A DNA stretch of 64,000 bases from Geopseudomonas aromaticivorans (GTDB lineage Bacteria; Pseudomonadota; Gammaproteobacteria; Pseudomonadales; Pseudomonadaceae): NCBI RefSeq assembly GCF_019097855.1, contig NZ_JAHRGL010000010.1:1-64000 (forward strand), given 5' to 3'. The position numbers were made by a program, and so were the translations under genes. The stretch's first letter is position 1. Each line of letters begins with the position of its first letter. Below, one piece after another: positions 10,611 through 21,193 of this stretch. The notes beneath the pieces were generated by a model. That model was given only the letters and a program-made list of their open reading frames with translations. It was not told the origin of the DNA and made no database searches.

Positions 10611-10638
10611 CAAAAGGGCACCCAGCGGTGCCCTTTTG
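10611..10638. terminator. Bidirectional terminator between coq7 and speD
   Basis: CAAAAGGGCACC (10611-10622) pairs perfectly with GGTGCCCTTTTG (10627-10638) around a CAGC loop. It gives A4 and T4 tracts on either side for the two convergent genes. Confidence 0.9.
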
Positions 10639-10654
10639 TTTGCCTGCGAAAATC

Positions 10655-11449
10655 TCAACCCGGCATGTTGCGGCCGTAGAAGATCTCCAGCATCTCGTGC
10701 TTGACCCGCTCGCTCACCTGCTCGCGCTGCTCGGCGGAGAGGTTGTTGGTCGCATCGCCGAACAGGTAGTTGTCCAGGTCGAAGTCCTTGAGCAGCATCT
10801 TGGTGTGGAACAGGTTCTCCTGGTACACGTTGACGTCGGTCATCTGGTACGCCTCCTTGGTATCCGCGGAGAGGTACTTCTGGATCGAGTTGATCTCGTG
10901 ATCGATGAAGTGCTTCTTGCCTTCCACATCGCGGGTGAAGCCGCGCACGCGGTAGTCGACGGTGACGATGTCCGAATCGAACGAGTGGATCAGGTAGTTG
11001 AGCGCCTTCAGCGGCGAGATCACCCCGCAGGTCGACACATCGATGTCGACGCGGAAGGTGGCGATACCTTCCACCGGATGGATTTCCGGGTAGGTATGCA
11101 CCGTGATGTGGCTCTTGTCCAGATGCGCGAGGATGGTTTCCTTCAGCGGACCGGGCGACTCCTCGATCTGGCTGTCGGTGGGCTCCACCGGCTGCTCGGA
11201 GATCAGGATGGTCACACTGGCGCCCTGGGGATCGTAGTCCTGGCGGGCGATGTTGAGGATGTTGGCGCCGATGATCTCGACCACATTGGTGAGGATCTGC
11301 GTCAGCCGCTCGGCGTCGTAGACCTCGTCGATGTACTGGACGTAGGCCTGCTGGTCTTCCGGCGTCTCGGCGTAGCAGATGTCGTAAATGTTGAAGCTCA
11401 AGGTCTTGGTCAGGTTGTTGAAACCGTGCAGCTTGAGTTTGCTTTTCAC
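10655..11449 (-). CDS. speD: S-adenosylmethionine decarboxylase proenzyme
   Basis: Makes decarboxylated SAM, the aminopropyl donor for spermidine. The 264-residue length is that of the E. coli/Pseudomonas type. The self-cleavage site is visible as K112-S113 within [13 protein letters not shown]113 becomes the pyruvoyl cofactor. No speE is adjacent. A long (about 240 base) leader region separates it from the upstream OsmC-like gene. Confidence 0.96.
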   Translation of the reverse strand: MKSKLKLHGFNNLTKTLSFNIYDICYAETPEDQQAYVQYIDEVYDAERLTQILTNVVEIIGANILNIARQDYDPQGASVTILISEQPVEPTDSQIEESPGPLKETILAHLDKSHITVHTYPEIHPVEGIATFRVDIDVSTCGVISPLKALNYLIHSFDSDIVTVDYRVRGFTRDVEGKKHFIDHEINSIQKYLSADTKEAYQMTDVNVYQENLFHTKMLLKDFDLDNYLFGDATNNLSAEQREQVSERVKHEMLEIFYGRNMPG

Positions 11450-11561
11450 CGTCGATCACTCCCCAGGTGGTGCGGCGCGGCCGCGGTTGTGGCATGCCCG
11501 TCAGATGCTTGCAGCACCTGCGTGGGACGGCTTGCACCTCTGCGCGCTGGCGACTGGCCAT

Positions 11562-11602
11562 AGAAGAAGGCGCCGCACCATCACATGGATCGCGCGGCGC
11601 CC
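11562..11602 (-). terminator. Probable terminator of the OsmC-like gene
   Basis: On the minus strand GGCGCCGC (11601-11594) pairs with GCGGCGCC (11576-11569) around a 17-base loop, followed by TTCTTCT. The imperfect T-run and large loop lower confidence. The remainder of 11450-11695 shows no ORF or other clear signal. Confidence 0.5.
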
Positions 11603-11695
11603 GAAAATAAAGCCCGGCATTATGCCGACGGCGGCCACGCTCGCCTAGAGCCTGCCGGCAGTTTGTGAGCGGCAGCAACCCCGCCCGGCTGCCCG

Positions 11696-12118
11696 TCAGC
11701 CCAGCTCGACAATCTCGTAGCCGTGGGTGATTTCCACCCCGCCGCGGGCCAGCATGATCGACGCCGAGCAGTACTTCTCGGCCGACAGTTCCACCGCGCG
11801 CTTGACCTGCGCCTCCTTGAGGCCGCGGCCCTTGACCACGAAACGCAGGTGGATCTTGGTGAACACCTTGGGATCCTCGCCAGCGCGCTCGGCCTCGAGG
11901 AAGGCCTCGCAGCTCTCCACTGCCTGACGCGACTTCTTGAGGATGCTGACCACGTCGAAGCTGCTGCAGCCGCCGAGGCCGAGCAGCAGCATTTCCATCG
12001 GCCGCACGCCGAGATTGCGCCCGCCGTTCTCCGGCGGCCCATCCATCACCACCACATGCCCGCTGCCAGACTCGCCAAGGAACATGGCCTCGCCGGCCCA
12101 CTGGATGCGTGCTTTCAT
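11696..12118 (-). CDS. OsmC family protein
   Basis: A 140-residue OsmC/YhfA-type protein. The two conserved cysteines of thiol-peroxidase OsmC proteins are present (C51 in GGCSSFD, C117 in EKYCSAS), so peroxide reduction is possible. The Vfr-adjacent YhfA-like subgroup is not well characterised. Start chosen at MKARIQWAG; the 19 upstream in-frame codons run into the promoter region. A TGTGTT-N17-TATACA promoter match lies at 12166-12138 on this strand. It is divergent from vfr, a position shared with crp-linked yhfA in enterobacteria. Confidence 0.85.
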   Translation of the reverse strand: MKARIQWAGEAMFLGESGSGHVVVMDGPPENGGRNLGVRPMEMLLLGLGGCSSFDVVSILKKSRQAVESCEAFLEAERAGEDPKVFTKIHLRFVVKGRGLKEAQVKRAVELSAEKYCSASIMLARGGVEITHGYEIVELG

Positions 12119-12197
12119 CAACCTGACTCCGCGCTGGTGTATAAAGGGGAACGAAAGCTTAACACAGCCGGCCAAGGTGGCTCTTTAGTCGAACCTC

Positions 12198-12213
12198 TGT
12201 GATCTGCAACGCA
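12198..12213 (+). promoter_or_regulatory. Possible Vfr/CRP half-conserved operator upstream of vfr
   Basis: TGTGA-N6-ACGCA has one perfect CRP half-site and three of five matches in the other. A promoter candidate TTGCTG-N17-TTAATA lies at 12259-12287, putting the site near -90. Vfr is known to autoregulate in P. aeruginosa, but this match alone is weak. Confidence 0.3.
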
Positions 12214-12346
12214 ATTTCGCCCTGCCGAAGGCCTCACTACTGTTAAGCTGACGCCACTTTGCTGGCACACTGCAGCACCTTTTAATAACAATAAAAACAT
12301 CGCCTGCGGCACAGGGCTTTTTCCTTTTTACTTTCCGGGATCGGGC

Positions 12347-12991
12347 ATGGTTGCTATTAGCCTCACACCAAAGATCAAGAACCTCGACAAGCTGCTCGCG
12401 CACTGTCATCGCCGTCGCTACACCGCCAAGAGCACCATCATCTATGCCGGTGATCGCTGTGAGACCCTGTTCTTCATCATCAAGGGCTCGGTGACCATCC
12501 TCATCGAGGACGACGACGGCCGCGAGATGATCATCGCCTACCTGAATCCGGGCGACTTCTTCGGCGAGATGGGGCTGTTCGATCTGGAAGGCCGCGAGCA
12601 GGAGCGCAGCGCCTGGGTGCGTGCCAAGACCGAGTGCGAAGTCGCCGAGATCAGCTATGCCAAATTCCGCGAGCTGACCCAGCAGGACCCGGACATCCTC
12701 TACACCCTCGGCAGCCAGATGGCCGACCGCCTGCGCAAGACCACCCGCAAGGTCGGCGACCTGGCTTTCCTCGACGTCACCGGCCGGGTGGCGCGCACCC
12801 TGCTGGAGCTGTGCAAGCAGCCGGACGCCATGACCCACCCCGACGGCATGCAGATCAAGATCACCCGCCAGGAGATCGGCCGCATCGTCGGCTGCTCGCG
12901 CGAGATGGTCGGTCGCGTGCTCAAGGCCCTCGAGGAACAGGGCCTGGTCAACGTCAAGGGCAAGACCATGGTGGTGTTCGGCACGCGCTGA
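12347..12991 (+). CDS. vfr: cAMP-responsive global regulator Vfr
   Basis: A CRP-family transcription factor controlling virulence, quorum sensing and twitching genes in P. aeruginosa. Its 214 residues equal the P. aeruginosa length. The N-terminal cyclic-nucleotide fold contains the phosphate-binding cassette [11 protein letters not shown]. The C-terminal helix-turn-helix is [22 protein letters not shown], in which R, E and R recognition-helix residues are kept. It is monocistronic with a terminator behind it. Sequence elements upstream are described separately. Confidence 0.96.
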   Translation: MVAISLTPKIKNLDKLLAHCHRRRYTAKSTIIYAGDRCETLFFIIKGSVTILIEDDDGREMIIAYLNPGDFFGEMGLFDLEGREQERSAWVRAKTECEVAEISYAKFRELTQQDPDILYTLGSQMADRLRKTTRKVGDLAFLDVTGRVARTLLELCKQPDAMTHPDGMQIKITRQEIGRIVGCSREMVGRVLKALEEQGLVNVKGKTMVVFGTR

Positions 12992-13007
12992 GCCGCCCGC
13001 CGCAAAC

Positions 13008-13036
13008 AAAAAGGCCGTCCCTCGGGACGGCCTTTT
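13008..13036. terminator. Bidirectional terminator between vfr and trpC
   Basis: GGCCGTCC (13013-13020) and GGACGGCC (13025-13032) form the stem with a CTCG loop, with A5 before and T4 after. Confidence 0.9.
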
Positions 13037-13053
13037 GCGCTCTGCACGGCGGA

Positions 13054-13853
13054 TCAGTCGGGGAAGAACAGCCGCCGCAGTTCCGCACCTGGCTCCTCGG
13101 CGCGCATGAACGCCTCGCCGACCAGGAAACTCCATACGTCATGGCGCTCCATCAGCTCGACGTCGGCGCGTGACAGGATGCCGCTCTCGGTGACCACCAG
13201 GCGATCCTGCGGGATGCGCGGCAGCAGGTCGAGCGTGGTCTGCAGCGACACCTCGAAGCTGTGCAGGTTGCGGTTGTTGATGCCGAGCAGCGGGGTATCC
13301 AGATGCTTGAGCGCGCGCTCCAGCTCCTCGCCGTCGTGCACCTCGACCAGCACGTCGAGGCCCTGCTCCCTGGCCACCTGGGCCAGCTCGACCAGCTGGC
13401 CGTCGTCCAGGCAGGCGGCGATCAGCAGCACGCAGTCGGCGCCGATGGCACGCGCCTCGACCACCTGATAGGGATCGATCAGGAAATCCTTGCGGATCAC
13501 CGGCAGACTGCAGGCGGCGCGCGCCTGCTGCAGGTAGGCGTTGGCGCCCTGGAAGAAGTCGACGTCGGTGAGCACCGACAGGCAGGTCGCGCCGCCGGCC
13601 TGGTAGCTGGCGGCGATCTGCGCCGGATCGAAGGCTTCGCGGATCACCCCCTTGCTCGGCGAGGCCTTCTTCACCTCGGCGATCACCGCCGGCCGGCGCA
13701 GGGCCGCCTGCTGCTGCAGGGCACGGGCGAAGCCACGCGGCGCATCGGCCACACGCGCACGCGCCTCCTGCTCGGCCAGGCTGACCTGGGCGCGGGCGGC
13801 GGCGACTTCCTCGACCTTGCGGGCGACGATCTTTTCCAGCACGGTCGGCACGC

Positions 13854-13857
<4 letters not shown>
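13054..13857 (-). CDS. trpC: Indole-3-glycerol phosphate synthase
   Basis: Closes the indole ring in tryptophan synthesis. It is a 267-residue TIM barrel with the active-site segment [11 protein letters not shown] (about 60-70), the lysine in RKDFLID, and the C-terminal phosphate-binding ESGI and VGEAFMR motifs. It is not fused to TrpF. Its start overlaps the trpD stop by four bases (ATGA), so it is coupled. Confidence 0.97.
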
Positions 13858-14899
<1,042 letters not shown>

Positions 14900-14900
<1 letters not shown>

Positions 14901-15493
14901 CAGCGCACGCCTCCGCTCTGCTTCAAGAAGTTGGCCAGCAGCTCGTGGCCCTGTTCGGTGAGGATGGATTCGGGATGGAACTGCACGCCCTCGACGTTGA
15001 GGGTCTTGTGGCGCAGGCCCATGATCTCGTCGACGCTGCCGTCCTCGAGCTGGGTCCAGGCCGTGATTTCCAGGCAGTCCGGCAGGCTCTCGCGACGTAC
15101 CACCAGCGAGTGGTAGCGGGTCACGGTCAGCGGATTGGCCAGGCCCTGGAACACGCCCTGGTCCAAGTGGAACACCGGACTGGTCTTGCCGTGCATGGCC
15201 ACCCGGGCGCGCACCACCTCGCCGCCGAAGGCCTGGCCGATGCTCTGGTGGCCGAGGCAGACGCCGAGCAGCGGCAGCTTGCCGGCGAACTCGCGAATCA
15301 CCGCCAGCGACACCCCGGCCTCATTGGGCGTGCAGGGGCCGGGGGAGACCACGATGCGCTCTGGGTTGAGGGCGCGGATCTGCTCAACGCTCAGCTCATC
15401 GTTGCGCACCACCTTGACCTCGGCATCCAGTTCGCCGAAGTACTGCACCAGGTTGTAGGTGAAGGAGTCGTAGTTGTCGATCATCAGCAGCAT
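14900..15493 (-). CDS. trpG: Anthranilate synthase glutamine amidotransferase component
   Basis: Supplies ammonia from glutamine to TrpE. It is a 197-residue class I amidotransferase with nucleophile C79 in [12 protein letters not shown], oxyanion motif [11 protein letters not shown], and the His-Glu pair in QFHPES. It follows trpE after only 12 bases here, whereas in P. aeruginosa the two genes are separated by the pyocin cluster. Confidence 0.97.
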
Positions 15494-15505
15494 GTCAGGT
15501 CCCCT

Positions 15506-16984
15506 TCACTCTGCACTTTGTTCGGCCAGGGCCACCGCGCGGAACATCGCACGGCGCTTATTGAGGGTTTCTTCCCACTCCAGCGCCGGCACCGAGTCGG
15601 CGACGATGCCGGCACCGGCCTGCACATGCAGCTCGCCGTCCTTGATCACCGCGGTGCGGATGGCGATGGCGGTGTCCATGTTGCCGTTCCACGCCAGGTA
15701 GCCCACTGCACCGCCGTAGACGCCGCGCTTGACCGGCTCCAGCTCGTCGATGATCTCCATGGCGCGGACCTTCGGCGCCCCGGACAGGGTGCCGGCGGGC
15801 AGGATGGCGCGCAGGGCGTCCATCGCGCTCAATTCGGGCTTCAGGTGGCCGGTGACGTTGGAGACGATGTGCATCACGTTGGAGTAGCGCTCGATCACCA
15901 TCTGCTCGGTGACCTTCACCGAGCCGGTAGCGGACACCCGGCCGACGTCGTTGCGGCCGAGGTCGATCAGCATCAGGTGCTCGGCCAGCTCCTTGCTGTC
16001 GGACAGCAGGTCCTTCTCCAGGGCCAGATCCTGCTCCTCGGTCACCCCGCGCGGGCGGGTGCCGGCGATCGGCCGCACGGTGACCAGGCCGTCCTCGACG
16101 CGCACCAGCACCTCGGGCGAGCTGCCGACCACGTGGAAGTCGCCGAAGTTGAAGAAGTACATGTACGGCGTCGGGTTGATGGTGCGCAGCGCGCGGTACA
16201 GGTCGATGGGCGCGGCGGCGAACGGGATCGACATGCGCTGGGAGATCACCACCTGCATGCAGTCGCCGGCGAGGATGTACTCCTTGATGGCACGCACCGC
16301 GTTCTCGAAGTCGTCATGGCTGAAGCTGGAGCGGAACGCCGGCTCCTTGCCCAGCGGGGCATTGAGGTCGACACCCAGGCGCGGGGTGATCGGCTGGCGC
16401 AGGCGGGCGACCAGCGCGTCCAGCTGGGCCAGGCCCCGCTCGTAGGCATCCGCCTCGGCCGGGTCGGCGAGGACGATGGCGTGCAGCTTGCCGGCCAGGT
16501 TATCGAACACCACCACCGCGTCGGAGACCATCAGCAGGATGTCCGGGGTGCCCAGCGGATCGGGGCTGGGACAGGCGCCGAGGCGCTGCTCAACGTAGCG
16601 CACGCTGTCGTAGCCGAAGTAGCCGACCAGGCCGCCGTTGAAGCGCGGCAGGCCCGGCAGGGTCGGCACGTGGTAGAGCGCCTTGAACTGCTCGACGAAG
16701 GCCAGCGGGTCGGCACAGTCGTGGCTCTCGGTCTCGACGCCGTCGACCGTCACCCGCGCCTGATGGCCGTGCACGCGCAGCACGGTGCGGCAGGGCAAGC
16801 CGATGATCGAGTAACGCCCCCACTTCTCGCCGCCCTGCACCGACTCGAGCAGGTAGGAGTTGGGCGCGTCGGCCAGCTTCAGGTAGATGGACAGCGGGGT
16901 GTCGAAGTCGGCGAGGGTTTCGCGGGCAAGCGGAATGCGGTTATAGCCGGCAGCGGCCAAACGCAGGAATTCTTCGCGGGTCAT
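15506..16984 (-). CDS. trpE: Anthranilate synthase component I
   Basis: Converts chorismate and ammonia to anthranilate, the committed step. It has 492 residues. The N-terminal LLES...S feedback motif ([17 protein letters not shown]) is intact, predicting tryptophan inhibition. Catalytic-domain motifs [17 protein letters not shown] and [14 protein letters not shown] are present. GAGG precedes the ATG. About 165 bases of leader with a Trp-codon mini-ORF separate it from gph, pointing to its own regulated promoter. Confidence 0.97.
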   Translation of the reverse strand: MTREEFLRLAAAGYNRIPLARETLADFDTPLSIYLKLADAPNSYLLESVQGGEKWGRYSIIGLPCRTVLRVHGHQARVTVDGVETESHDCADPLAFVEQFKALYHVPTLPGLPRFNGGLVGYFGYDSVRYVEQRLGACPSPDPLGTPDILLMVSDAVVVFDNLAGKLHAIVLADPAEADAYERGLAQLDALVARLRQPITPRLGVDLNAPLGKEPAFRSSFSHDDFENAVRAIKEYILAGDCMQVVISQRMSIPFAAAPIDLYRALRTINPTPYMYFFNFGDFHVVGSSPEVLVRVEDGLVTVRPIAGTRPRGVTEEQDLALEKDLLSDSKELAEHLMLIDLGRNDVGRVSATGSVKVTEQMVIERYSNVMHIVSNVTGHLKPELSAMDALRAILPAGTLSGAPKVRAMEIIDELEPVKRGVYGGAVGYLAWNGNMDTAIAIRTAVIKDGELHVQAGAGIVADSVPALEWEETLNKRRAMFRAVALAEQSAE

Positions 16985-17025
16985 GATCAGCCTCGGGGCC
17001 TGGAAAACGGTCGATATGCAAACGC

Positions 17026-17039
17026 GCCGGCAAGCCGGC
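17026..17039 (-). promoter_or_regulatory. Hairpin after the trpE leader peptide (possible attenuator)
   Basis: On the minus strand GCCGG-CTTG-CCGGC forms a 5-bp GC stem 11 bases after the leader stop codon, followed by GCGTTTGC. The preceding Trp codons lie in a GC-rich segment (CGCTGGCGCTGGCGCGCC) able to pair with this region instead. The U-tract is only three bases, so classical rho-independent attenuation is not proven. Confidence 0.4.
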
Positions 17040-17050
17040 CAGGGACGATG

Positions 17051-17119
17051 TCAGGCGCGCCAGCGCCAGCGGGCCAGAGCCTTGATGACCTTCATCCACA
17101 ATTTGCAGGTGACCACCAC
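17051..17119 (-). CDS. trpL: trpE leader peptide with Trp codons
   Basis: A 22-codon mini-ORF between gph and trpE starts at a GTG (an internal ATG at 17095 is an alternative) and ends ALARWRWRA then TGA. It has three Trp codons, two of them near the stop in the Trp-Arg-Trp order expected of an attenuation leader. A GAAGAGAT sequence lies upstream. The promoter match at 17186-17158 would start the RNA about 30 bases before it. Tryptophan starvation would stall ribosomes at the TGG codons and alter folding of the RNA before trpE. Function is inferred from position and codon content. Confidence 0.7.
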   Translation of the reverse strand: MVVTCKLWMKVIKALARWRWRA

Positions 17120-17157
17120 GATCTGATCTCTTCGGCGGGGTTTGAACACGTGCAGGC

Positions 17158-17186
17158 ACACTAGCGCAGCACTGCGCACGAATCAA
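17158..17186 (-). promoter_or_regulatory. Putative promoter for trpL-trpE inside the gph 3' end
   Basis: TTGATT (17186-17181), 17-base spacer, TAGTGT (17163-17158). It overlaps the last codons of gph and would give trpE(GDC) a promoter separate from rpe-gph. Confidence 0.5.
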
Positions 17187-17877
17187 CCAACTGGCGCAGA
17201 TCGTCGAGCACCAGCGCCGGCTGCTCGTCCGCAATCGGCTCGCCGTGGTTGTAGCCGTAGGACAGCGCCACGCAGGTCACCCCGGCCGCCTTGGCCGCGC
17301 GCACGTCGTTGCGCGAGTCGCCGACGAACAGCGCCTCCCCGGCGCTGACGCCAGCCCGCTCCATCACCCAGAACAGCGCCGCCGGATCGGGCTTCTGCTG
17401 CGGCAGGGTGTCGCCGCCGACCAGCCACTGGAAGTAGCCGGCCAGGCCCTTGTCGGCCAGCAGTTCGGGCAGGAAGCGCGCCGGCTTGTTGGTGATCAGC
17501 GCCAGCGCCACGTCCTGCTGGCGCAGCCAGTCGAGGGTCTCGATCACCCCGGGATAGACGCGGGTCAATGCGTGGTTGTCGGCGTAGGCCTCCATAAACA
17601 GCGCCAGGGCCTCCTCGGCCAGCGCCTCGTCCACCCCGTCGTGGCGCAGATCGCCGGCCAGCGCGCGGCGCACCAGCACCCGCGCGCCATTGCCGACCCA
17701 CAGGCGCACCCGCTCGCGGCCGGCCGGCGGCCGGCCCAGCTCGGCGAGCATACGGTCGACTGCCACAGCCAGGTCCGGCACCGAGTCGAGCAGGGTGCCG
17801 TCCAGGTCGAACATCGCCAGACGCGGCAGGCGCCCGGCGAACAGGCGCTGCAGCGCGGTCACGCGCGCAGCCGTCAT
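17161..17877 (-). CDS. gph: Phosphoglycolate phosphatase (HAD family)
   Basis: Removes phosphate from 2-phosphoglycolate formed during DNA repair. It is a HAD-IA hydrolase with nucleophile motif [10 protein letters not shown] (D24, D26), motif II in ALITNKP, and motif III/IV lysine and acidic residues in QKPDPA and FVGDSRNDV. At 238 residues it is slightly shorter at the C-terminus than some relatives. Its start overlaps the rpe stop by four bases, and the gene pair is conserved across proteobacteria. It should not be confused with MupP, a related phosphatase elsewhere in Pseudomonas genomes. Confidence 0.9.
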   Translation of the reverse strand: MTAARVTALQRLFAGRLPRLAMFDLDGTLLDSVPDLAVAVDRMLAELGRPPAGRERVRLWVGNGARVLVRRALAGDLRHDGVDEALAEEALALFMEAYADNHALTRVYPGVIETLDWLRQQDVALALITNKPARFLPELLADKGLAGYFQWLVGGDTLPQQKPDPAALFWVMERAGVSAGEALFVGDSRNDVRAAKAAGVTCVALSYGYNHGEPIADEQPALVLDDLRQLVDSCAVLR

Positions 17878-18548
17878 CCGCGGACCCGGGCCAGCTCGGC
17901 GCGCATGGCGTCGATCACCGCCTTGTAGTCGGGCTGGTTGAAGATCGCCGAGCCGGCGACGAAGGTGTCGGCGCCGGCGGCGGCGATCTCGGCGATGTTG
18001 GCGACGTTGACCCCGCCGTCGATCTCCAGGCGGATCTCGCGGCCGCTGGCGTCGATCAGCGCGCGCGCCTCGCGCAGCTTGTCGAGGGTGCCGGGGATGA
18101 ACTTCTGCCCGCCGAAACCGGGGTTGACGCTCATCAGCAGGATCATGTCGACCTTGTCCATCACGTGCTTCAGACAGTCCAGCGGGGTAGCCGGGTTGAA
18201 CACCAGGCCGGCCTTGGTGCCGCCGTCCTTGATCAACTGCAGCGAACGGTCGATGTGCTCGCTGGCCTCCGGGTGGAAGGTGATGTAGCTGGCGCCGGCC
18301 TCGATGAAGTCGCCGATGATGCGGTCGACCGGCTTGACCATCAGGTGGGCATCGATCGGCGCGGTGATGCCGTACTTGCGCAGGGCGGCGCAGACCATCG
18401 GGCCGATGGTCAGGTTGGGCACGTAGTGGTTGTCCATCACGTCGAAGTGGACGATGTCGGCGCCGGCGGCGAGAACCTTGTCGACCTCCTCGCCCAGGCG
18501 GGCGAAATCGGCGGAGAGGATCGACGGGGCGATGGCGAACGGCTGCAT
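17874..18548 (-). CDS. rpe: Ribulose-phosphate 3-epimerase
   Basis: Interconverts ribulose-5-phosphate and xylulose-5-phosphate in the pentose phosphate pathway. Starting at [19 protein letters not shown] with GAGG upstream gives 224 residues, the P. aeruginosa length; 19 in-frame upstream codons are rejected. Metal-site motifs [12 protein letters not shown] and NPGFGGQKF are visible. It heads the rpe-gph unit. Confidence 0.96.
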   Translation of the reverse strand: MQPFAIAPSILSADFARLGEEVDKVLAAGADIVHFDVMDNHYVPNLTIGPMVCAALRKYGITAPIDAHLMVKPVDRIIGDFIEAGASYITFHPEASEHIDRSLQLIKDGGTKAGLVFNPATPLDCLKHVMDKVDMILLMSVNPGFGGQKFIPGTLDKLREARALIDASGREIRLEIDGGVNVANIAEIAAAGADTFVAGSAIFNQPDYKAVIDAMRAELARVRG

Positions 18549-18632
18549 GGCTACCTCGGTAGGGGGCAAAAAGCGGAATGCGCCGATTGTAGCGCGACTG
18601 GGCAAGCCTCGCCGAGCCGGGCGCGGGCTTGC

Positions 18633-19381
18633 TCAGCGCTGGCGATGACGCTCGCGCAGCAGCGCCCAGGCTTCATGCAGGCGGCGGGTCCGCTCGGTAG
18701 CCGCCGCCTGCTGGGCGGCATCGCCTCTGGCGAAGCGGTCGGGGTGGTGCCGGCCAAGCTGGCGCCGGTAGGCCTGGCGGACCTCGGCGAGTGGGGCATC
18801 GGCGGCGACGCCGAGCAGCTGCAGGGCCTCGCGGTAGGCGTCGCCGGCCGGCGGCGCCAGCGCGAGACCGCGCGCCGACGTCTCCAACGCCGCCAGCTGC
18901 GCCGGCGTGCGTCCCAGCAGCTCGGCCCACACGCCGAGCAGGGCACGCGCCGCCGGGGTACAGTGCCCACCCGCCCAGGCCATGCGCCAGCAGGCGCGCA
19001 GTACCGTATCGATGCGCGCCGGGCGCTGGCGCAGGCGGCGCAGCACACGCGCCAGCTGCAGATCCTCGCGACCACGGGCGAAGGCCTCGCGTGCCAGCGC
19101 CGGATCCAGCGCCAAACGCTGGATTTCCTGGCGCAGCAGGCGCTGCTGGGCCGCCGTCGCCAACGGATCGGCAGCCGCCACCCGGCCGAGCAACTGCAGC
19201 AGCAGGCGCGCATCGCGCTGCGCGGCGGACAATCCGTCCAGACGCTCGCGCAGATCATGCCAGTCGTGCAACTGCAGGCGCCGGTCCAGCCAGCGCCCGA
19301 GCAGACCGCCGAGCAAGGCCCCGGGGATGCTGGCCAGCACGAAGCCGGCCACACCGCCGAGGGCACTGGCCGGCCATAGCA

Positions 19382-19382
<1 letters not shown>
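18633..19382 (-). CDS. Membrane-anchored J-domain protein (DjlA-like)
   Basis: A 249-residue protein with one N-terminal transmembrane segment (about 8-28), a helical TerB-like middle (about 40-170), and a C-terminal J domain whose HPD tripeptide is H213-D215 in RHHPDRF. It should stimulate DnaK at the inner membrane. The true start is the ATG sharing a base with the murU stop (TGATG), which excludes 82 in-frame codons upstream. Coupling to amgK-murU suggests a link with envelope synthesis, but that is inference. Confidence 0.82.
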
Positions 19383-21063
<1,681 letters not shown>

Positions 21064-21193
21064 TCGCAGGCTCCCCTTCTAAGCTAGCCGTTGCGTGACG
21101 CATTGATTTATTATCGCGGATCTTACTCCAGCCCATCGAAAGGCGTGCGGCCGCACAGGCTGTTGGCGCGCAGGAAGCCCGGACATAACTCAG

